The notes under the pieces are model-generated. The model searched no databases. It saw only the letters and a program-made list of their open reading frames with translations, and was not told where the DNA came from. Source: an uncultured Muribaculaceae bacterium (GTDB lineage: Bacteria > Bacteroidota > Bacteroidia > Bacteroidales > Muribaculaceae). From it: 60,741 nucleotides of DNA. The stretch is from assembly GCA_910587915.1 (NCBI GenBank), contig CAJUOB010000016.1:1-60741 (forward strand), written 5' to 3'. A program made the translations under genes and the position numbers. Below are positions 16,650-25,665 of the stretch, piece after piece; position 1 is the first letter of the stretch; the number at the start of each line of letters is the position of its first letter.

Positions 16650-19600
16650 TCGATGCTTGTGCGGGCCACTTCTTTCTCTTCGAAGCCTTCGATGAGGTCG
16701 CCCACCTGGATATCGTTGTATCCGGCGATGGAGATACCGCAGTCGTAGCCAGAGAGTACTTCCTTGACGTCGTCCTTGAAGCGTTTGAGTGAGCCGAGGT
16801 CGCCGGTGTAGCGTACGATACCGTCGCGGATGAGGCGTACCTTGCAGCCGCGTTTGATCTTGCCTTCGCGAACGATAGCGCCTGCGATGGTGCCCACTTT
16901 CGACACGCGGAATGTCTCGAGTACTTCGGCAGTACCGGTGATCTCTTCCTTGATTTCGGGAGCAAGCATGCCTGCCATGGCGTCCTTGACTTCCTCTATG
17001 GCCTGATAGATGACCGAGTAGAGTCGGATCTGGACGCCGTCGCGCTCGGCTGCACGGCGTGCGGCCACGCTGGGTCGTACCTGGAAGCCGATGATGATGG
17101 CATCGGATGCGGCTGCCAGAGTGACGTCGCTTTCGGAGATCTCGCCCACAGCTTTGTGGAGCACGTTGATCTGTATTTCCTCTGTCGAGAGCTTGATGAG
17201 GGAGTCGGAGAGCGCTTCGATGGAGCCGTCGACGTCGCCTTTGACGATGATGTTGAGTTCCTGGAAGTTGCCGATGGCACGGCGACGGCCGATATCCTCG
17301 AGTGTGAGCATCTTGGTGGTGCGGAGTCCCTGTTCGCGTGCGAGCTGTTCGCGTTTTCCGGCGATATCACGTGCTTCCTGTTCGGTTTCGAGCACGTTGA
17401 ATGTGTCGCCTGCGGTGGGAGCGCCGTTAAGGCCAAGTATGAGCGCCGGGGTTGCGGGGCCTGCTTCCTTGATTCGCTGGTTGCGTTCGTTGAACATCGC
17501 TTTAACCTTGCCGAAGTGGTTGCCGGCAAGCACTACGTCGCCTACGCGCAGAGTACCGTTCTGCACCAGAACGTTGGCCACATATCCACGGCCCTTGTCG
17601 AGCGAGGATTCGATGATTGTGCCCACTGCACGACGGGTGGGATTGGCCTTGAGTTCGAGCATTTCTGCTTCGAGAAGTACCTTGTCCATGAGTTCTTCCA
17701 CACCGATGCCCTTCTTGGCCGATATGTCCTGGCTCTGGTACTTGCCGCCCCATTCTTCCACGAGGTAGTTCATGGCCGCGAGTTCTTCCTTGATCTTGTC
17801 GGGGTTGGCGTGGGGCTTATCGATCTTGTTGATAGCGAATACGATAGGCACGCCTGCTGCCGAGGCATGGTTGATGGCCTCGATGGTCTGCGGCATGACG
17901 CTGTCGTCGGCAGCTACGATGATGATGACAATGTCGGTGACCTTGGCACCGCGTGCACGCATGGCAGTGAACGCCTCGTGGCCCGGGGTGTCGAGGAAGG
18001 TGATGTGGCGGCCATCGGCGAGCTTCACGCTGTAGGAGCCGATGTGCTGTGTGATGCCTCCGGCCTCGCCGGCAATGACGTTGGCCTTGCGGATATAGTC
18101 GAGCAGCGAAGTCTTGCCGTGGTCGACGTGACCCATTACAGTGACCACCGGTGGACGGCTTTGGAGGTCTTCCTCGCGGTCCTCTTCCTGGTGGATGGCG
18201 TCGGCAACTTCGGCCGATACATACTCGGTGGTGAAGCCGAATTCATCGGCCACGATGTTGATTGTCTCTGCGTCGAGGCGCTGATTGATGCTCACCATTA
18301 CACCGAGGTTCATACATGTGGCGATTACGTTGTTCACGGGCACGTCCATCATGGCAGCAAGGTCGTTTGCCGTCACGAATTCGGTGATTTTGAGCACGCG
18401 GCTTTCTGCCATTTCGGCCTGATGTGCCTCGCGCTCGCGGTTGGCATTGGCCTCGCGTTTTTCTTTACGCCACTTGGCGCCTTTCTTGAGGTTCTTGTCT
18501 TTTGCGGTGAGTCGGGCAAGAGTTTCCTTTACCTGACGCTGTACGTCCTCTTCGTGTACTTCGGGTTGCTGTACTGGCTGACGGCGGTTGCGGTCGCCTT
18601 TGCCGCCCTGACGCTGCTGATTGCCGCCCTGGCGCTGCTGGTTGCCACCTTGCTGGCCACCGCCTTGACGCTGACCGCCCTGGCGGGAGCCGCCTTCGCC
18701 CGATCCGGCAGCCTGACGGCCAGCCTTTTCGATGTCGACTTTTTCTTTGCCTGTTATGCGGCGGCGTTTCTTACGGTCGTTGTCGGCAGAGCCGGCTGCG
18801 CCGCCCTGTGCGGGACGGCCGTTGCGCTCGTTGCGACGCTCTTCCTTGGTCTTTTTCTTGGGACGGGTGTTGAGGTTTATGGCGTCGAGGTCGATTTTAC
18901 CGACGATGTTGAGAGAGGGCGCCGGAGCCGAACGCTCGATAGTGAATACTTCGGGTTCGGACTTGGTTTCTTCTGCCTTGGGAGCCTCTTGTTTGGGCTG
19001 CTCGGCCTTGGGTGCTTCGGGTTTGGGTGCGGGAGCCACAGGTTTTGTATTTTCGGCTTTAGGAGCCTGGGGTGCGGGTTTGGGTTGCTCAGGCTTGGGA
19101 GCGGGAGCGGCTGCTTTGGGGGTCTCGGCTTTAGGTGCTTCGGGCTTCGGGGCAGGGGCGGGCTTGGGCTGCACAGGCTTGGGAGCAGGAGCTTCGGCTT
19201 TGGGAGCCTCGGGCTTCTGCTCGGGTTTGGGAGCCGGTGCCTCTGCTTTTGGAGCTGCAGGTTCGGCCTTGGGCTGCTCTGCCTTGGGAGCGGGAGCGGC
19301 TTCTGCGGGACGACGTACCACGGGGTTGCCGTTGGCGTCGAGCTCGAGTTTGCCGAGGATATGTGGTTTGCGGGGTGTGGAGGTGAGTTTCACCTCTTCT
19401 ACGGGAGCGGGTGCCGGAGCGGCCGGTGCTGTACGGGCGCGGTTTTCCTTGCGTTCGGAAGCTTCTGCTTCGGAGCGGCTCTTGAGGTCTTTGTCGCTCT
19501 TGAATGCGCCCATGAGCAGATCTACCACCTCATCCTCTATGCGGGTGTTGGGATTTTCGTCGATTTCGATATTTTTTTTGCGCAGAAAGTCGATGACGGT

Positions 19601-19654
19601 CGATACGGACACGTTAAGGTCTTTTGCGACTTTGCTTATTTTCGTTTTCGCCAT
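16646..19654 (-). CDS. infB: Translation initiation factor IF-2
   Basis: GTPase that places initiator tRNA on the 30S subunit. The 1,002-residue length exceeds the E. coli protein because of a long low-complexity linker: an Ala/Pro/Lys/Glu-rich segment at about residues 80-240 built of repeated PAPKPE and PKAE units, then a Gly/Gln/Arg-rich segment near 310-360. An IF2N-type domain is at residues 1-55, the G domain carries GHVDHGKT near 508, DTPGHEAF and NKID, and domains II to IV are complete. It is preceded by nusA with a 94-base gap and overlaps folK by four bases. Confidence 0.97.
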   Translation of the reverse strand: MAKTKISKVAKDLNVSVSTVIDFLRKKNIEIDENPNTRIEDEVVDLLMGAFKSDKDLKSRSEAEASERKENRARTAPAAPAPAPVEEVKLTSTPRKPHILGKLELDANGNPVVRRPAEAAPAPKAEQPKAEPAAPKAEAPAPKPEQKPEAPKAEAPAPKPVQPKPAPAPKPEAPKAETPKAAAPAPKPEQPKPAPQAPKAENTKPVAPAPKPEAPKAEQPKQEAPKAEETKSEPEVFTIERSAPAPSLNIVGKIDLDAINLNTRPKKKTKEERRNERNGRPAQGGAAGSADNDRKKRRRITGKEKVDIEKAGRQAAGSGEGGSRQGGQRQGGGQQGGNQQRQGGNQQRQGGKGDRNRRQPVQQPEVHEEDVQRQVKETLARLTAKDKNLKKGAKWRKEKREANANREREAHQAEMAESRVLKITEFVTANDLAAMMDVPVNNVIATCMNLGVMVSINQRLDAETINIVADEFGFTTEYVSAEVADAIHQEEDREEDLQSRPPVVTVMGHVDHGKTSLLDYIRKANVIAGEAGGITQHIGSYSVKLADGRHITFLDTPGHEAFTAMRARGAKVTDIVIIIVAADDSVMPQTIEAINHASAAGVPIVFAINKIDKPHANPDKIKEELAAMNYLVEEWGGKYQSQDISAKKGIGVEELMDKVLLEAEMLELKANPTRRAVGTIIESSLDKGRGYVANVLVQNGTLRVGDVVLAGNHFGKVKAMFNERNQRIKEAGPATPALILGLNGAPTAGDTFNVLETEQEARDIAGKREQLAREQGLRTTKMLTLEDIGRRRAIGNFQELNIIVKGDVDGSIEALSDSLIKLSTEEIQINVLHKAVGEISESDVTLAAASDAIIIGFQVRPSVAARRAAERDGVQIRLYSVIYQAIEEVKDAMAGMLAPEIKEEITGTAEVLETFRVSKVGTIAGAIVREGKIKRGCKVRLIRDGIVRYTGDLGSLKRFKDDVKEVLSGYDCGISIAGYNDIQVGDLIEGFEEKEVARTSIE

Positions 19655-19748
19655 ATATTGTTCGGTCGTTTTTTACTTGTGTTGGGAAGGAAGGTGATAG
19701 AGTCTCGGAACAGTGGGGCCGGCAGCGGAGAGAGAGTCCGGCATTGGC

Positions 19749-21041
19749 TTATTCCTCTCCCTCCCCGACGGGAGCCTCGGGCTCTTCGTCTTCGTATTCG
19801 CGGCGCAGCACCTCGAGTACTTCGTCGACAGTGGACTCTTCGAGGTCCGATTTGTCGATGAGGGTCTGGCGGGGTGTGTTGAGCACGCTCTTGGCGGTGA
19901 CGCATCCGATGTTTTTGAGAGCGTCGATGACCCAAGCGTCGATTTCGTCGCGGAATTCATCGAGGAAGATGTCGTCCTCGTAGATCATTTCGGTGTCGCG
20001 GTATACATCGATTTCATAGCCGGTGAGCATTGTGGCCAACTTGATGTTGTGTCCGTTCTTGCCAATGGCGAGCGACACTTCCTCGGGACGCAGGAACACT
20101 TCGGCTTTCTTAGCCTCTTCATCGAGGCGGATTGTGGATATGCGAGCGGGCGAGAGTGCACGCTGGATGAAGAGCGACGGGTTGGTGGTGTAGTTGATTA
20201 CGTCTATGTTCTCGTTGCGGAGCTCGCGCACGATGCCGTGTATACGCGATCCTTTCACACCTACGCATGCGCCTACGGGGTCGATGCGGTCGTCGTAGCT
20301 TTCGACAGCTATTTTGGCACGTTCACCCGGGATGCGTGCAACGGCACGGATGCTTATGAGGCCGTCGTGAACTTCGGGTACTTCGAGTTCGAAGAGACGG
20401 CGCAGGAAGGTGTCGCTGATGCGCGATACGGTGATCTTGGGATTGTTGTTCTTGTTGTCGACGCTCGAGATGACAGCGCGGACAGTTTCGCCTTTGCGGA
20501 AGAAGTCGCCGGGGATGGCTTCGCTCTTGGGCAGGAGGAGTTCGTTTTTCTCATCGTCGAGGAGGAGCGTCTCGCGGCTCCATGTCTGGTATACCTCACC
20601 GGTCACCAGTTCGCCTTCCATTTCCTTGAACTTGGTGTAGATGGCTTCTTTCTGGAGATCGAGGATGCGGCTCTGGAGAGTCTGACGGAGGTTGAGGATG
20701 GCGCGGCGACCAAACTTCTCGAATATGATTTCGCGGGTGTGCTCCTCGCCGATTTCGGCTTCGGGGTCGTCGTCGGCACGTGCGTCGGTGAGCGATATCT
20801 GCAGATTGGGGTTCTCCACCTCGCCGTCGGGAACAACGGTGAGATTCTGGAAGATCTGCACGTCGCCCTTGTCGGGGTTGAGGATTACGTCGAGGTTTTC
20901 GTCGGTGCCGAACATTTTAGCGAGTACGTTGCGAAACGACTCTTCGAGCACACTGATCATTGTGGTCTTGTCGATGTTCTTGAGTTCTTTGAACTCGGCG
21001 AACTGCTCGACCATATTTGGAGTTTCCTCTTTCTTTGCCAT
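19749..21041 (-). CDS. nusA: Transcription termination/antitermination protein NusA
   Basis: RNA polymerase-binding factor for pausing, termination and antitermination. The 430-residue protein has the N-terminal RNAP-binding domain (about 1-125), an S1 domain, two KH domains with the GACVGVKGSRIHGIVREL signature near residue 257 and IGKNGHNIKLATML, and a short acidic C-terminal domain; it lacks the two long acidic repeats of E. coli NusA, as expected for this phylum. It lies between rimP and infB in the standard order. Confidence 0.97.
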   Translation of the reverse strand: MAKKEETPNMVEQFAEFKELKNIDKTTMISVLEESFRNVLAKMFGTDENLDVILNPDKGDVQIFQNLTVVPDGEVENPNLQISLTDARADDDPEAEIGEEHTREIIFEKFGRRAILNLRQTLQSRILDLQKEAIYTKFKEMEGELVTGEVYQTWSRETLLLDDEKNELLLPKSEAIPGDFFRKGETVRAVISSVDNKNNNPKITVSRISDTFLRRLFELEVPEVHDGLISIRAVARIPGERAKIAVESYDDRIDPVGACVGVKGSRIHGIVRELRNENIDVINYTTNPSLFIQRALSPARISTIRLDEEAKKAEVFLRPEEVSLAIGKNGHNIKLATMLTGYEIDVYRDTEMIYEDDIFLDEFRDEIDAWVIDALKNIGCVTAKSVLNTPRQTLIDKSDLEESTVDEVLEVLRREYEDEEPEAPVGEGEE

Positions 21042-21081
21042 TATATTATTGTGGTTTTATTGTTTGCTTAGTGATGCTGAT

Positions 21082-21561
21082 TCAGAATTTGAGGTCGTAG
21101 CGCACATACTTGCATTCGGAAGCGGTGAGGTCGATGCGGCGGGTGACGATGGTGGGGCGTTTGGCGCCGGGTTCTTTTTCCTTCGACTGGATGTCGAGGC
21201 CAAAAGCGATATCGCCGTTGTCGGCAATGCTTGCTTCGGCGAGAACTCCCCGGAGTTTACGTCCGTCGCGTGTGAGTACTTCCATGTCGTTGCCTATGTT
21301 CTTGCGGTACTGCCGGATGACTTTGAGGGGTGCTGTAAGGCCTGCCGATCCGACTTCGAGCTCGTAGTCTTCGGTGTCGCGGTCGAAAACGCTTTCTATC
21401 AGCCGTGTGATGCGTGCGCAGGTGTCGATGTCGACATTGGTGTCGGAATCGATTTCTACGTTTATGACATCGGCGGGGCTTACGGTGATATCGACCGTGT
21501 ACATGTCGGTGCCTTCAAGGGCCTGCTCGACGGTTTTTATGAGTAATTCTTTATCAATCAT
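21082..21561 (-). CDS. rimP: Ribosome maturation factor RimP
   Basis: Needed for 30S subunit maturation. I start it at ATG 21561 (159 residues, MIDKELLIKTVEQALEG) because the open frame upstream runs through the promoter and leader hairpin. The N-terminal alpha/beta domain holds the VNVEIDSD-type strand and ITRLIESVFDR helix, and the SM-like C-terminal domain starts near residue 78 with ELEVGSAGLTAPL. It leads the rimP-nusA-infB-folK operon, and its transcript begins with a 51-base hairpin that probably matters for regulation. Confidence 0.93.
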   Translation of the reverse strand: MIDKELLIKTVEQALEGTDMYTVDITVSPADVINVEIDSDTNVDIDTCARITRLIESVFDRDTEDYELEVGSAGLTAPLKVIRQYRKNIGNDMEVLTRDGRKLRGVLAEASIADNGDIAFGLDIQSKEKEPGAKRPTIVTRRIDLTASECKYVRYDLKF

Positions 21562-21575
21562 AGCTTTTTTTGACG

Positions 21576-21626
21576 CATCTTCAAATAAAGAGGAGGAAGC
21601 TTGTGGCCTCCTCCTCTGCGAAGATG
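21576..21626 (-). promoter_or_regulatory. Leader hairpin of the rimP-nusA-infB operon (attenuator or stability element)
   Basis: On the minus strand the inner stem pairs 12 bases (21606-21617 with 21589-21600, one G-U pair) around a CACAA loop. It is followed by TTATTT, like an intrinsic terminator. Flanking bases 21620-21626 and 21576-21582 pair as a further 7-bp outer stem. The expected transcription start is only 2-3 bases upstream and the rimP ATG 14 bases downstream, so the structure occupies nearly all of the leader. Confidence 0.75.
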
Positions 21627-21631
21627 TTATG

Positions 21632-21663
21632 CAAAAGTAGTAAAAAATGCCCACATGGCCAAA
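21632..21663 (-). promoter_or_regulatory. Promoter of the rimP-nusA-infB-folK operon
   Basis: On the minus strand TTTG (21660-21663), a 20-base spacer and TACTTTTG (21632-21639) match the Bacteroidota consensus exactly. Confidence 0.8.
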
Positions 21664-21746
21664 AGAGGGGTACGCGGGCACTGTATGTGGTATGAATATT
21701 TATGTAATATTAATATTAATTAACTATAAATAACCATGCGGCGTCT

Positions 21747-21754
21747 TATATTTG
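21747..21754 (+). promoter_or_regulatory. Possible -7 box giving a leaderless acyltransferase mRNA
   Basis: TATATTTG ends 4 bases before the ATG at 21759. No good -33 box is visible at the right spacing, so this is a weak call. Confidence 0.4.
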
Positions 21755-21758
21755 TGTC

Positions 21759-22364
21759 ATGGATTTCGAAAAATATAATATTGCCGGACGCGAAGTATCG
21801 ATACCGGTGCCACGTAGTTACGGCGATTGTGCCGAACTTATAAAATCGGACTATTATCGCCATAACGGTCGTCGACATTCGCTTTTCCGCATATGGCTGG
21901 GAAGCCTTTCGCGCACGAGTATGGGATTTTCGTTCTGGTTCCGTCTGTCGCAGCATAAAGGCTGGCTCTATCCATTCACCAAGATGATGTTGCACCGCTA
22001 CAAGCGCTATGGACTTCTGATTCCGGCCCGTACACGCATAGGCTACGGCTTCTACATCCAGCATTGCTGCGGCACGGTGATAGGTGGGTCGGCTGTGATA
22101 GGCAATAACGTGAATATAGGGCAGTTCACCACCATCGGTTCGAACGTGCCCGAAGGGGCTGCGATAATCGGCGATGGCGTGTACATCGGGCCGGGCACGA
22201 GTATAGTCGACAATATCCGCATAGGCTGCGGCGCGTGCATCGGTGCCGGTGCTGTGGTGACCAAGGATGTCGCTCCCGATACGACTGTTGCCGGCGTTCC
22301 GGCGCGTCCGATCTCTGCCCCGGCGCATCCTGAGTATATACGGAATCCCTGGCCCTTGAAGTAG
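21759..22364 (+). CDS. Left-handed beta-helix acetyltransferase (serine acetyltransferase-like)
   Basis: The 201-residue protein has an N-terminal helical region (to about residue 85) and a C-terminal hexapeptide-repeat beta helix with the acetyl-CoA-binding pattern of the CysE/CapG group: TRIGYGFYIQHCCGTVIGG near 92-110, then repeated IGxxVxIG turns, CIGAGAVVTKDV, and the terminal VAGVPARPI. The catalytic His is in the YIQHCCGTVI segment. CysE activity (O-acetylserine) is possible, but the shorter N-terminus and lack of CysE hexamer features also suit an O-acetyltransferase acting on surface polysaccharide. Genes on either side give no help. Confidence 0.72.
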   Translation: MDFEKYNIAGREVSIPVPRSYGDCAELIKSDYYRHNGRRHSLFRIWLGSLSRTSMGFSFWFRLSQHKGWLYPFTKMMLHRYKRYGLLIPARTRIGYGFYIQHCCGTVIGGSAVIGNNVNIGQFTTIGSNVPEGAAIIGDGVYIGPGTSIVDNIRIGCGACIGAGAVVTKDVAPDTTVAGVPARPISAPAHPEYIRNPWPLK

Positions 22365-22388
22365 AGCGGGGCTTTAGGTATTATAATG

Positions 22389-22423
22389 CGACAACGTCCT
22401 TCCATGGTGGGAGGACGTTGTCG
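22389..22423. terminator. Strong inverted repeat after the acyltransferase gene
   Basis: A perfect 12-bp stem (22389-22400 with 22412-22423) and an 11-base loop lie 25 bases past the stop. There is no T-tract, so it may act as a mRNA 3' end rather than a classical intrinsic terminator. The rest of 22365-22587 shows nothing else. Confidence 0.55.
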
Positions 22424-22587
22424 TGAAGTGCTGTGTGTAAGTGCTTTGATAGATAATCAGCAGTAGTATATGGCAGTAAGTATGATTGTTGTACTTGAAT
22501 CGTTGGCTTAGGCCTATTGAATTTTGGTTATGAAGAGAGGTGCGTCGCTAAAAACTTATCCTGTTAATTTTTATCGGCGCCACCGAC

Positions 22588-23091
22588 TTATTTGTAGCTT
22601 GCGAAGCGCTCCTGCAGTTTCTTGCGGGCGAAGAATATGCGGCTCTTCACGGTTCCGAGGGGGAGATTCATGTGGTCGGCGATTTCGTTGTACTTGTAGC
22701 CGGCTACATGCATCGAGAAAGGTATGCGGTATTCATCGGAGAATTCGTTGATGGCGGCTGTGATTTCGCCGGCGCCATAGGATTCTTCGGGAGTTTCGAA
22801 ACCGCTTTCCTGGCTGAGGTTGAGGTGGTAGAGGTTGTCGGTAGTGTCGACCACAGTGGCCGAGCGGACAGAACGGCGGTAGTTGTTGATGAAGATATTG
22901 CGCATGATGGTGAATACCCATCCCTTGAAGTTGGTGTTCTCGGCGTACTTATCTTCATTGTCAAGCGCCTTCAGAGTGGTGTCCTGGAGAAGGTCGTAGG
23001 CGTCATCGCGATTGGATGTGAGCATGAATGCGAAGTTGAGCAGATTCGACTGAAGATTCATCAGGTTGCTTTGAAATTTTGCGCTTGCCAT
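22588..23091 (-). CDS. ECF-family RNA polymerase sigma factor
   Basis: The 167-residue protein has only sigma regions 2 and 4. Region 2 spans about residues 15-80 (DAYDLLQDTTLKALDN and FKGWVFTIMRNIFINNYRR), and region 4 about 105-160 with a helix-turn-helix YNEIADHMNLPLGTVKSRIFFARKKL. No anti-sigma gene is adjacent, so its control is not evident; a separate promoter with housekeeping consensus lies upstream. Its regulon cannot be inferred here. It is monocistronic: hppA upstream ends in its own terminator. Confidence 0.92.
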   Translation of the reverse strand: MASAKFQSNLMNLQSNLLNFAFMLTSNRDDAYDLLQDTTLKALDNEDKYAENTNFKGWVFTIMRNIFINNYRRSVRSATVVDTTDNLYHLNLSQESGFETPEESYGAGEITAAINEFSDEYRIPFSMHVAGYKYNEIADHMNLPLGTVKSRIFFARKKLQERFASYK

Positions 23092-23163
23092 AGTGGTGAA
23101 ATTTTATGAGTTTTTAAACAGGATTTTTAAGTTTTTGAGTGTCGTTGTTTTTGTTTGACGATT

Positions 23164-23194
23164 CAAAATTATTGCAAAGATTTCCTATGTCAAT
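23164..23194 (-). promoter_or_regulatory. Promoter of the ECF sigma factor gene
   Basis: On the minus strand ATTG (23191-23194), a 19-base spacer and TAATTTTG (23164-23171). It lies in a 250-base AT-rich gap (23092-23340) that otherwise shows no gene; the leader would be about 70 bases. Confidence 0.6.
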
Positions 23195-23340
23195 ATTTTC
23201 AGTGTTAACAAATGTGAAATCAATGACATTTCTGTGACAAAGCTGTTAATGTGTTTATAATCAGTAAGATAAAAATCAATAAAACTGTTACAAGATTGTT
23301 ACATATGTTGAAATGTGACAAAATGAGATGGTTTTGTAAC

Positions 23341-23376
23341 AAAAAATCCCGTGCTCTGTCTTTGCAGAACACGGGA
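23341..23376 (-). terminator. Intrinsic terminator after hppA
   Basis: On the minus strand a 12-bp stem (23365-23376 with 23347-23358, one G-U pair) is followed by TTTTTT. It ends the long operon that includes hppA. Confidence 0.88.
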
Positions 23377-23429
23377 CTTACGAGTCGGTTTGAATGCCGG
23401 TGGCGACGGGAGTGCCGGCGCCCTATTGC

Positions 23430-25619
23430 CTAAAACAGGCTCCAGCTGACGGTGAGGCCGGCCATGACGATAGATACCATCGACATGAGTTTTATGAGGA
23501 TATTGAGCGATGGACCCGAAGTGTCTTTGAAGGGGTCGCCTACGGTGTCGCCCACGACAGTGGCCTTATGAACATCGCTGCCTTTACCGCCGAAGTTTCC
23601 TTCTTCGACATATTTCTTGGCATTGTCCCAGGCACCGCCCGAGTTGGCCATGAATACGGCAAGCACGAATCCGGCCGAGAGGCCGCCAACGAGCAGACCC
23701 AATACGCCGGGAACACCGAACACGAGTCCGGTAGCTATCGGGGCGATGATGGCGAGCAGCGACGGGAATATCATTTCGCGCTGGGCGCCTTTTGTAGATA
23801 TCTGTACGCAACGTGCGTAGTCGGGTTCGGCCTTGCCTTCGAGGATGCCTTTTATCTCGCGGAACTGGCGGCGTACTTCGTCGACCATGTGGGCGGCGGC
23901 ACGGCCAACGGCGTTCATGGTGAGTCCGCAGAAGAGGAATGCCATCATGGCACCGATAAACATGCCCGAAAGTACTTTGGGGCTCATGAGATTCACTTCG
24001 TAGAGAGTCATGAAGTCGAGGAATGTCATCTGGTGGATGTCGACGGCACGGTCGCCAAGCTGTATGGTAGTTTCGCCGAGTCGTTCGAGACCGATGCGTA
24101 TTTCTTCTATATAGGAAGCCAGGAGAGCGAGGCCTGTAAGGGCAGCCGATCCTATGGCGAAGCCTTTGCCGGTGGCGGCTGTGGTGTTTCCGAGGGAGTC
24201 GAGGGCGTCGGTGCGTTTACGCACTTCCTTGCCAAGAGCACTCATTTCGGCATTTCCGCCGGCGTTGTCGGCGATTGGGCCGTATGCGTCGGTGGCGAGA
24301 GTTATGCCAAGTGTGGAGAGCATGCCGACAGCCGCGATGCCTATGCCATAGAGACCGAGGCCTACGTTGGCGAAGTCGAAGCCCGAAGCGAACCAGTAGC
24401 TAAGGATAATGCCTACCACTACGGCAAGAACGGGAATCGCAGTGGATACCATTCCCAGGCCTACACCCGATATTATGACGGTGGCAGGGCCTGTGGTGCC
24501 GCTTTCGGCGAGTTTTTTTGTGGGTTTATAGGACTGTGAGGTGTAGTACTCGGTGGAGCGGCCAATGACCACGCCAACAAGAAGACCTACAACCACGGAG
24601 CAGCTTATCCACTGCCAGTTGTCGATGCCGAGCAACCATAATATAAGGAATGTGGCGCCGACAATCAGCACGGAACTGAGGTTGGTTCCGAATGCGAGTG
24701 CCGAAAGTAGATTCTTCATCGATGCGTCTTCTTTGGTGCGGACGCAGAATATGCCGAGAATCGACAGGATGATGCCCACGGCAGCGATGAGCATGGGAGC
24801 GATCACGGCTTTGTACTGCATCACTTCGTCGCCTGTGAGAAGGTAAGCCGCGGCGCCGAGCGCCGATGTGGCGAGGATGGAGCCGCAGTAGGATTCATAG
24901 AGGTCGGCGCCCATGCCGGCTACGTCGCCCACGTTGTCGCCCACGTTGTCGGCTATGGTTGCAGGATTGCGGGGATCGTCTTCGGGTATTCCGGCTTCAA
25001 CCTTTCCTACTAGGTCGGCACCGACGTCGGCAGCCTTGGTGTAGATGCCGCCGCCTACGCGTGCGAAGAGAGCCTGTGTCGACGCACCCATGCCGAAGGT
25101 GAGCATCGTGGTGGTGATCATGGCGAGTTTAGCTGTGCCGGGCAGGTCTACGAGCCAGTCGAGGAGCAGATACCAGAAAGAGATGTCGATGAGACCGAGT
25201 CCTACTACCACCAGGCCCATTACGGCGCCGGAGCGGAAGGCCACACGCAGACCGGCATTGAGTGAATTGCGGGCGGCGTTGGCTGTGCGGGCCGAGGCAT
25301 AGGTTGCTGTTTTCATGCCAAGGAAGCCCGACAGGCCCGAGAAGAATCCGCCGGTGAGGAATGCCACAGGCACCCAAGGGTTCTGCAGCTGGAAGCCATA
25401 TGCCATTACAGAGAACAGCACCACGAGGCAGAGGAATACGATTCCAACAATTTTATACTGTTGTTTGAGGTAGGACATTGCACCTTTGCGCACGTGCGAG
25501 GCGATGCGGGCCATGGTTTCGGTGCCTTCGCTCTGCTGCATCATCTGCCGGTAGAAATACCAGGCGAGTACCAGAGCTATGACCGCCGAAACGGGGACGA
25601 GCCAGAATACTGTGTTCAT
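23430..25619 (-). CDS. hppA: Membrane-bound ion-pumping pyrophosphatase
   Basis: Couples pyrophosphate hydrolysis to H+ and/or Na+ export across the inner membrane. The 729-residue protein has the many transmembrane helices expected and the catalytic loops GADLVGKVEAGIPEDDPRNP and ADNVGDNVGDVAGMGADLYES, then ATDAYGPIADNAGGNAEMS and DTVGDPFKDTSGPSLNILIK. At about residues 477-486 it reads GNTTAATGKG, with Ala where K+-independent enzymes have Lys; by established knowledge of the family this predicts a K+-dependent enzyme, and Bacteroides homologues can pump both Na+ and H+. It starts 46 bases after the preceding small secreted-protein gene and is probably cotranscribed. Confidence 0.95.
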   Translation of the reverse strand: MNTVFWLVPVSAVIALVLAWYFYRQMMQQSEGTETMARIASHVRKGAMSYLKQQYKIVGIVFLCLVVLFSVMAYGFQLQNPWVPVAFLTGGFFSGLSGFLGMKTATYASARTANAARNSLNAGLRVAFRSGAVMGLVVVGLGLIDISFWYLLLDWLVDLPGTAKLAMITTTMLTFGMGASTQALFARVGGGIYTKAADVGADLVGKVEAGIPEDDPRNPATIADNVGDNVGDVAGMGADLYESYCGSILATSALGAAAYLLTGDEVMQYKAVIAPMLIAAVGIILSILGIFCVRTKEDASMKNLLSALAFGTNLSSVLIVGATFLILWLLGIDNWQWISCSVVVGLLVGVVIGRSTEYYTSQSYKPTKKLAESGTTGPATVIISGVGLGMVSTAIPVLAVVVGIILSYWFASGFDFANVGLGLYGIGIAAVGMLSTLGITLATDAYGPIADNAGGNAEMSALGKEVRKRTDALDSLGNTTAATGKGFAIGSAALTGLALLASYIEEIRIGLERLGETTIQLGDRAVDIHQMTFLDFMTLYEVNLMSPKVLSGMFIGAMMAFLFCGLTMNAVGRAAAHMVDEVRRQFREIKGILEGKAEPDYARCVQISTKGAQREMIFPSLLAIIAPIATGLVFGVPGVLGLLVGGLSAGFVLAVFMANSGGAWDNAKKYVEEGNFGGKGSDVHKATVVGDTVGDPFKDTSGPSLNILIKLMSMVSIVMAGLTVSWSLF

Positions 25620-25665
25620 TTTTTTAGGTTATTAGGTTTATAGGTTGTTCGTTTGTCAGACCGGA

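Noticed and set aside
17156..19861. A 901-codon open frame antisense to infB
   Set aside because: It mirrors the codon bias of infB, whose Ala/Pro/Lys/Glu repeats lack stops on the other strand. No domain, start context or promoter supports it. The same applies to long antisense frames at 1317-2585, 19713-21071, 23394-24539 and 36020-37261.
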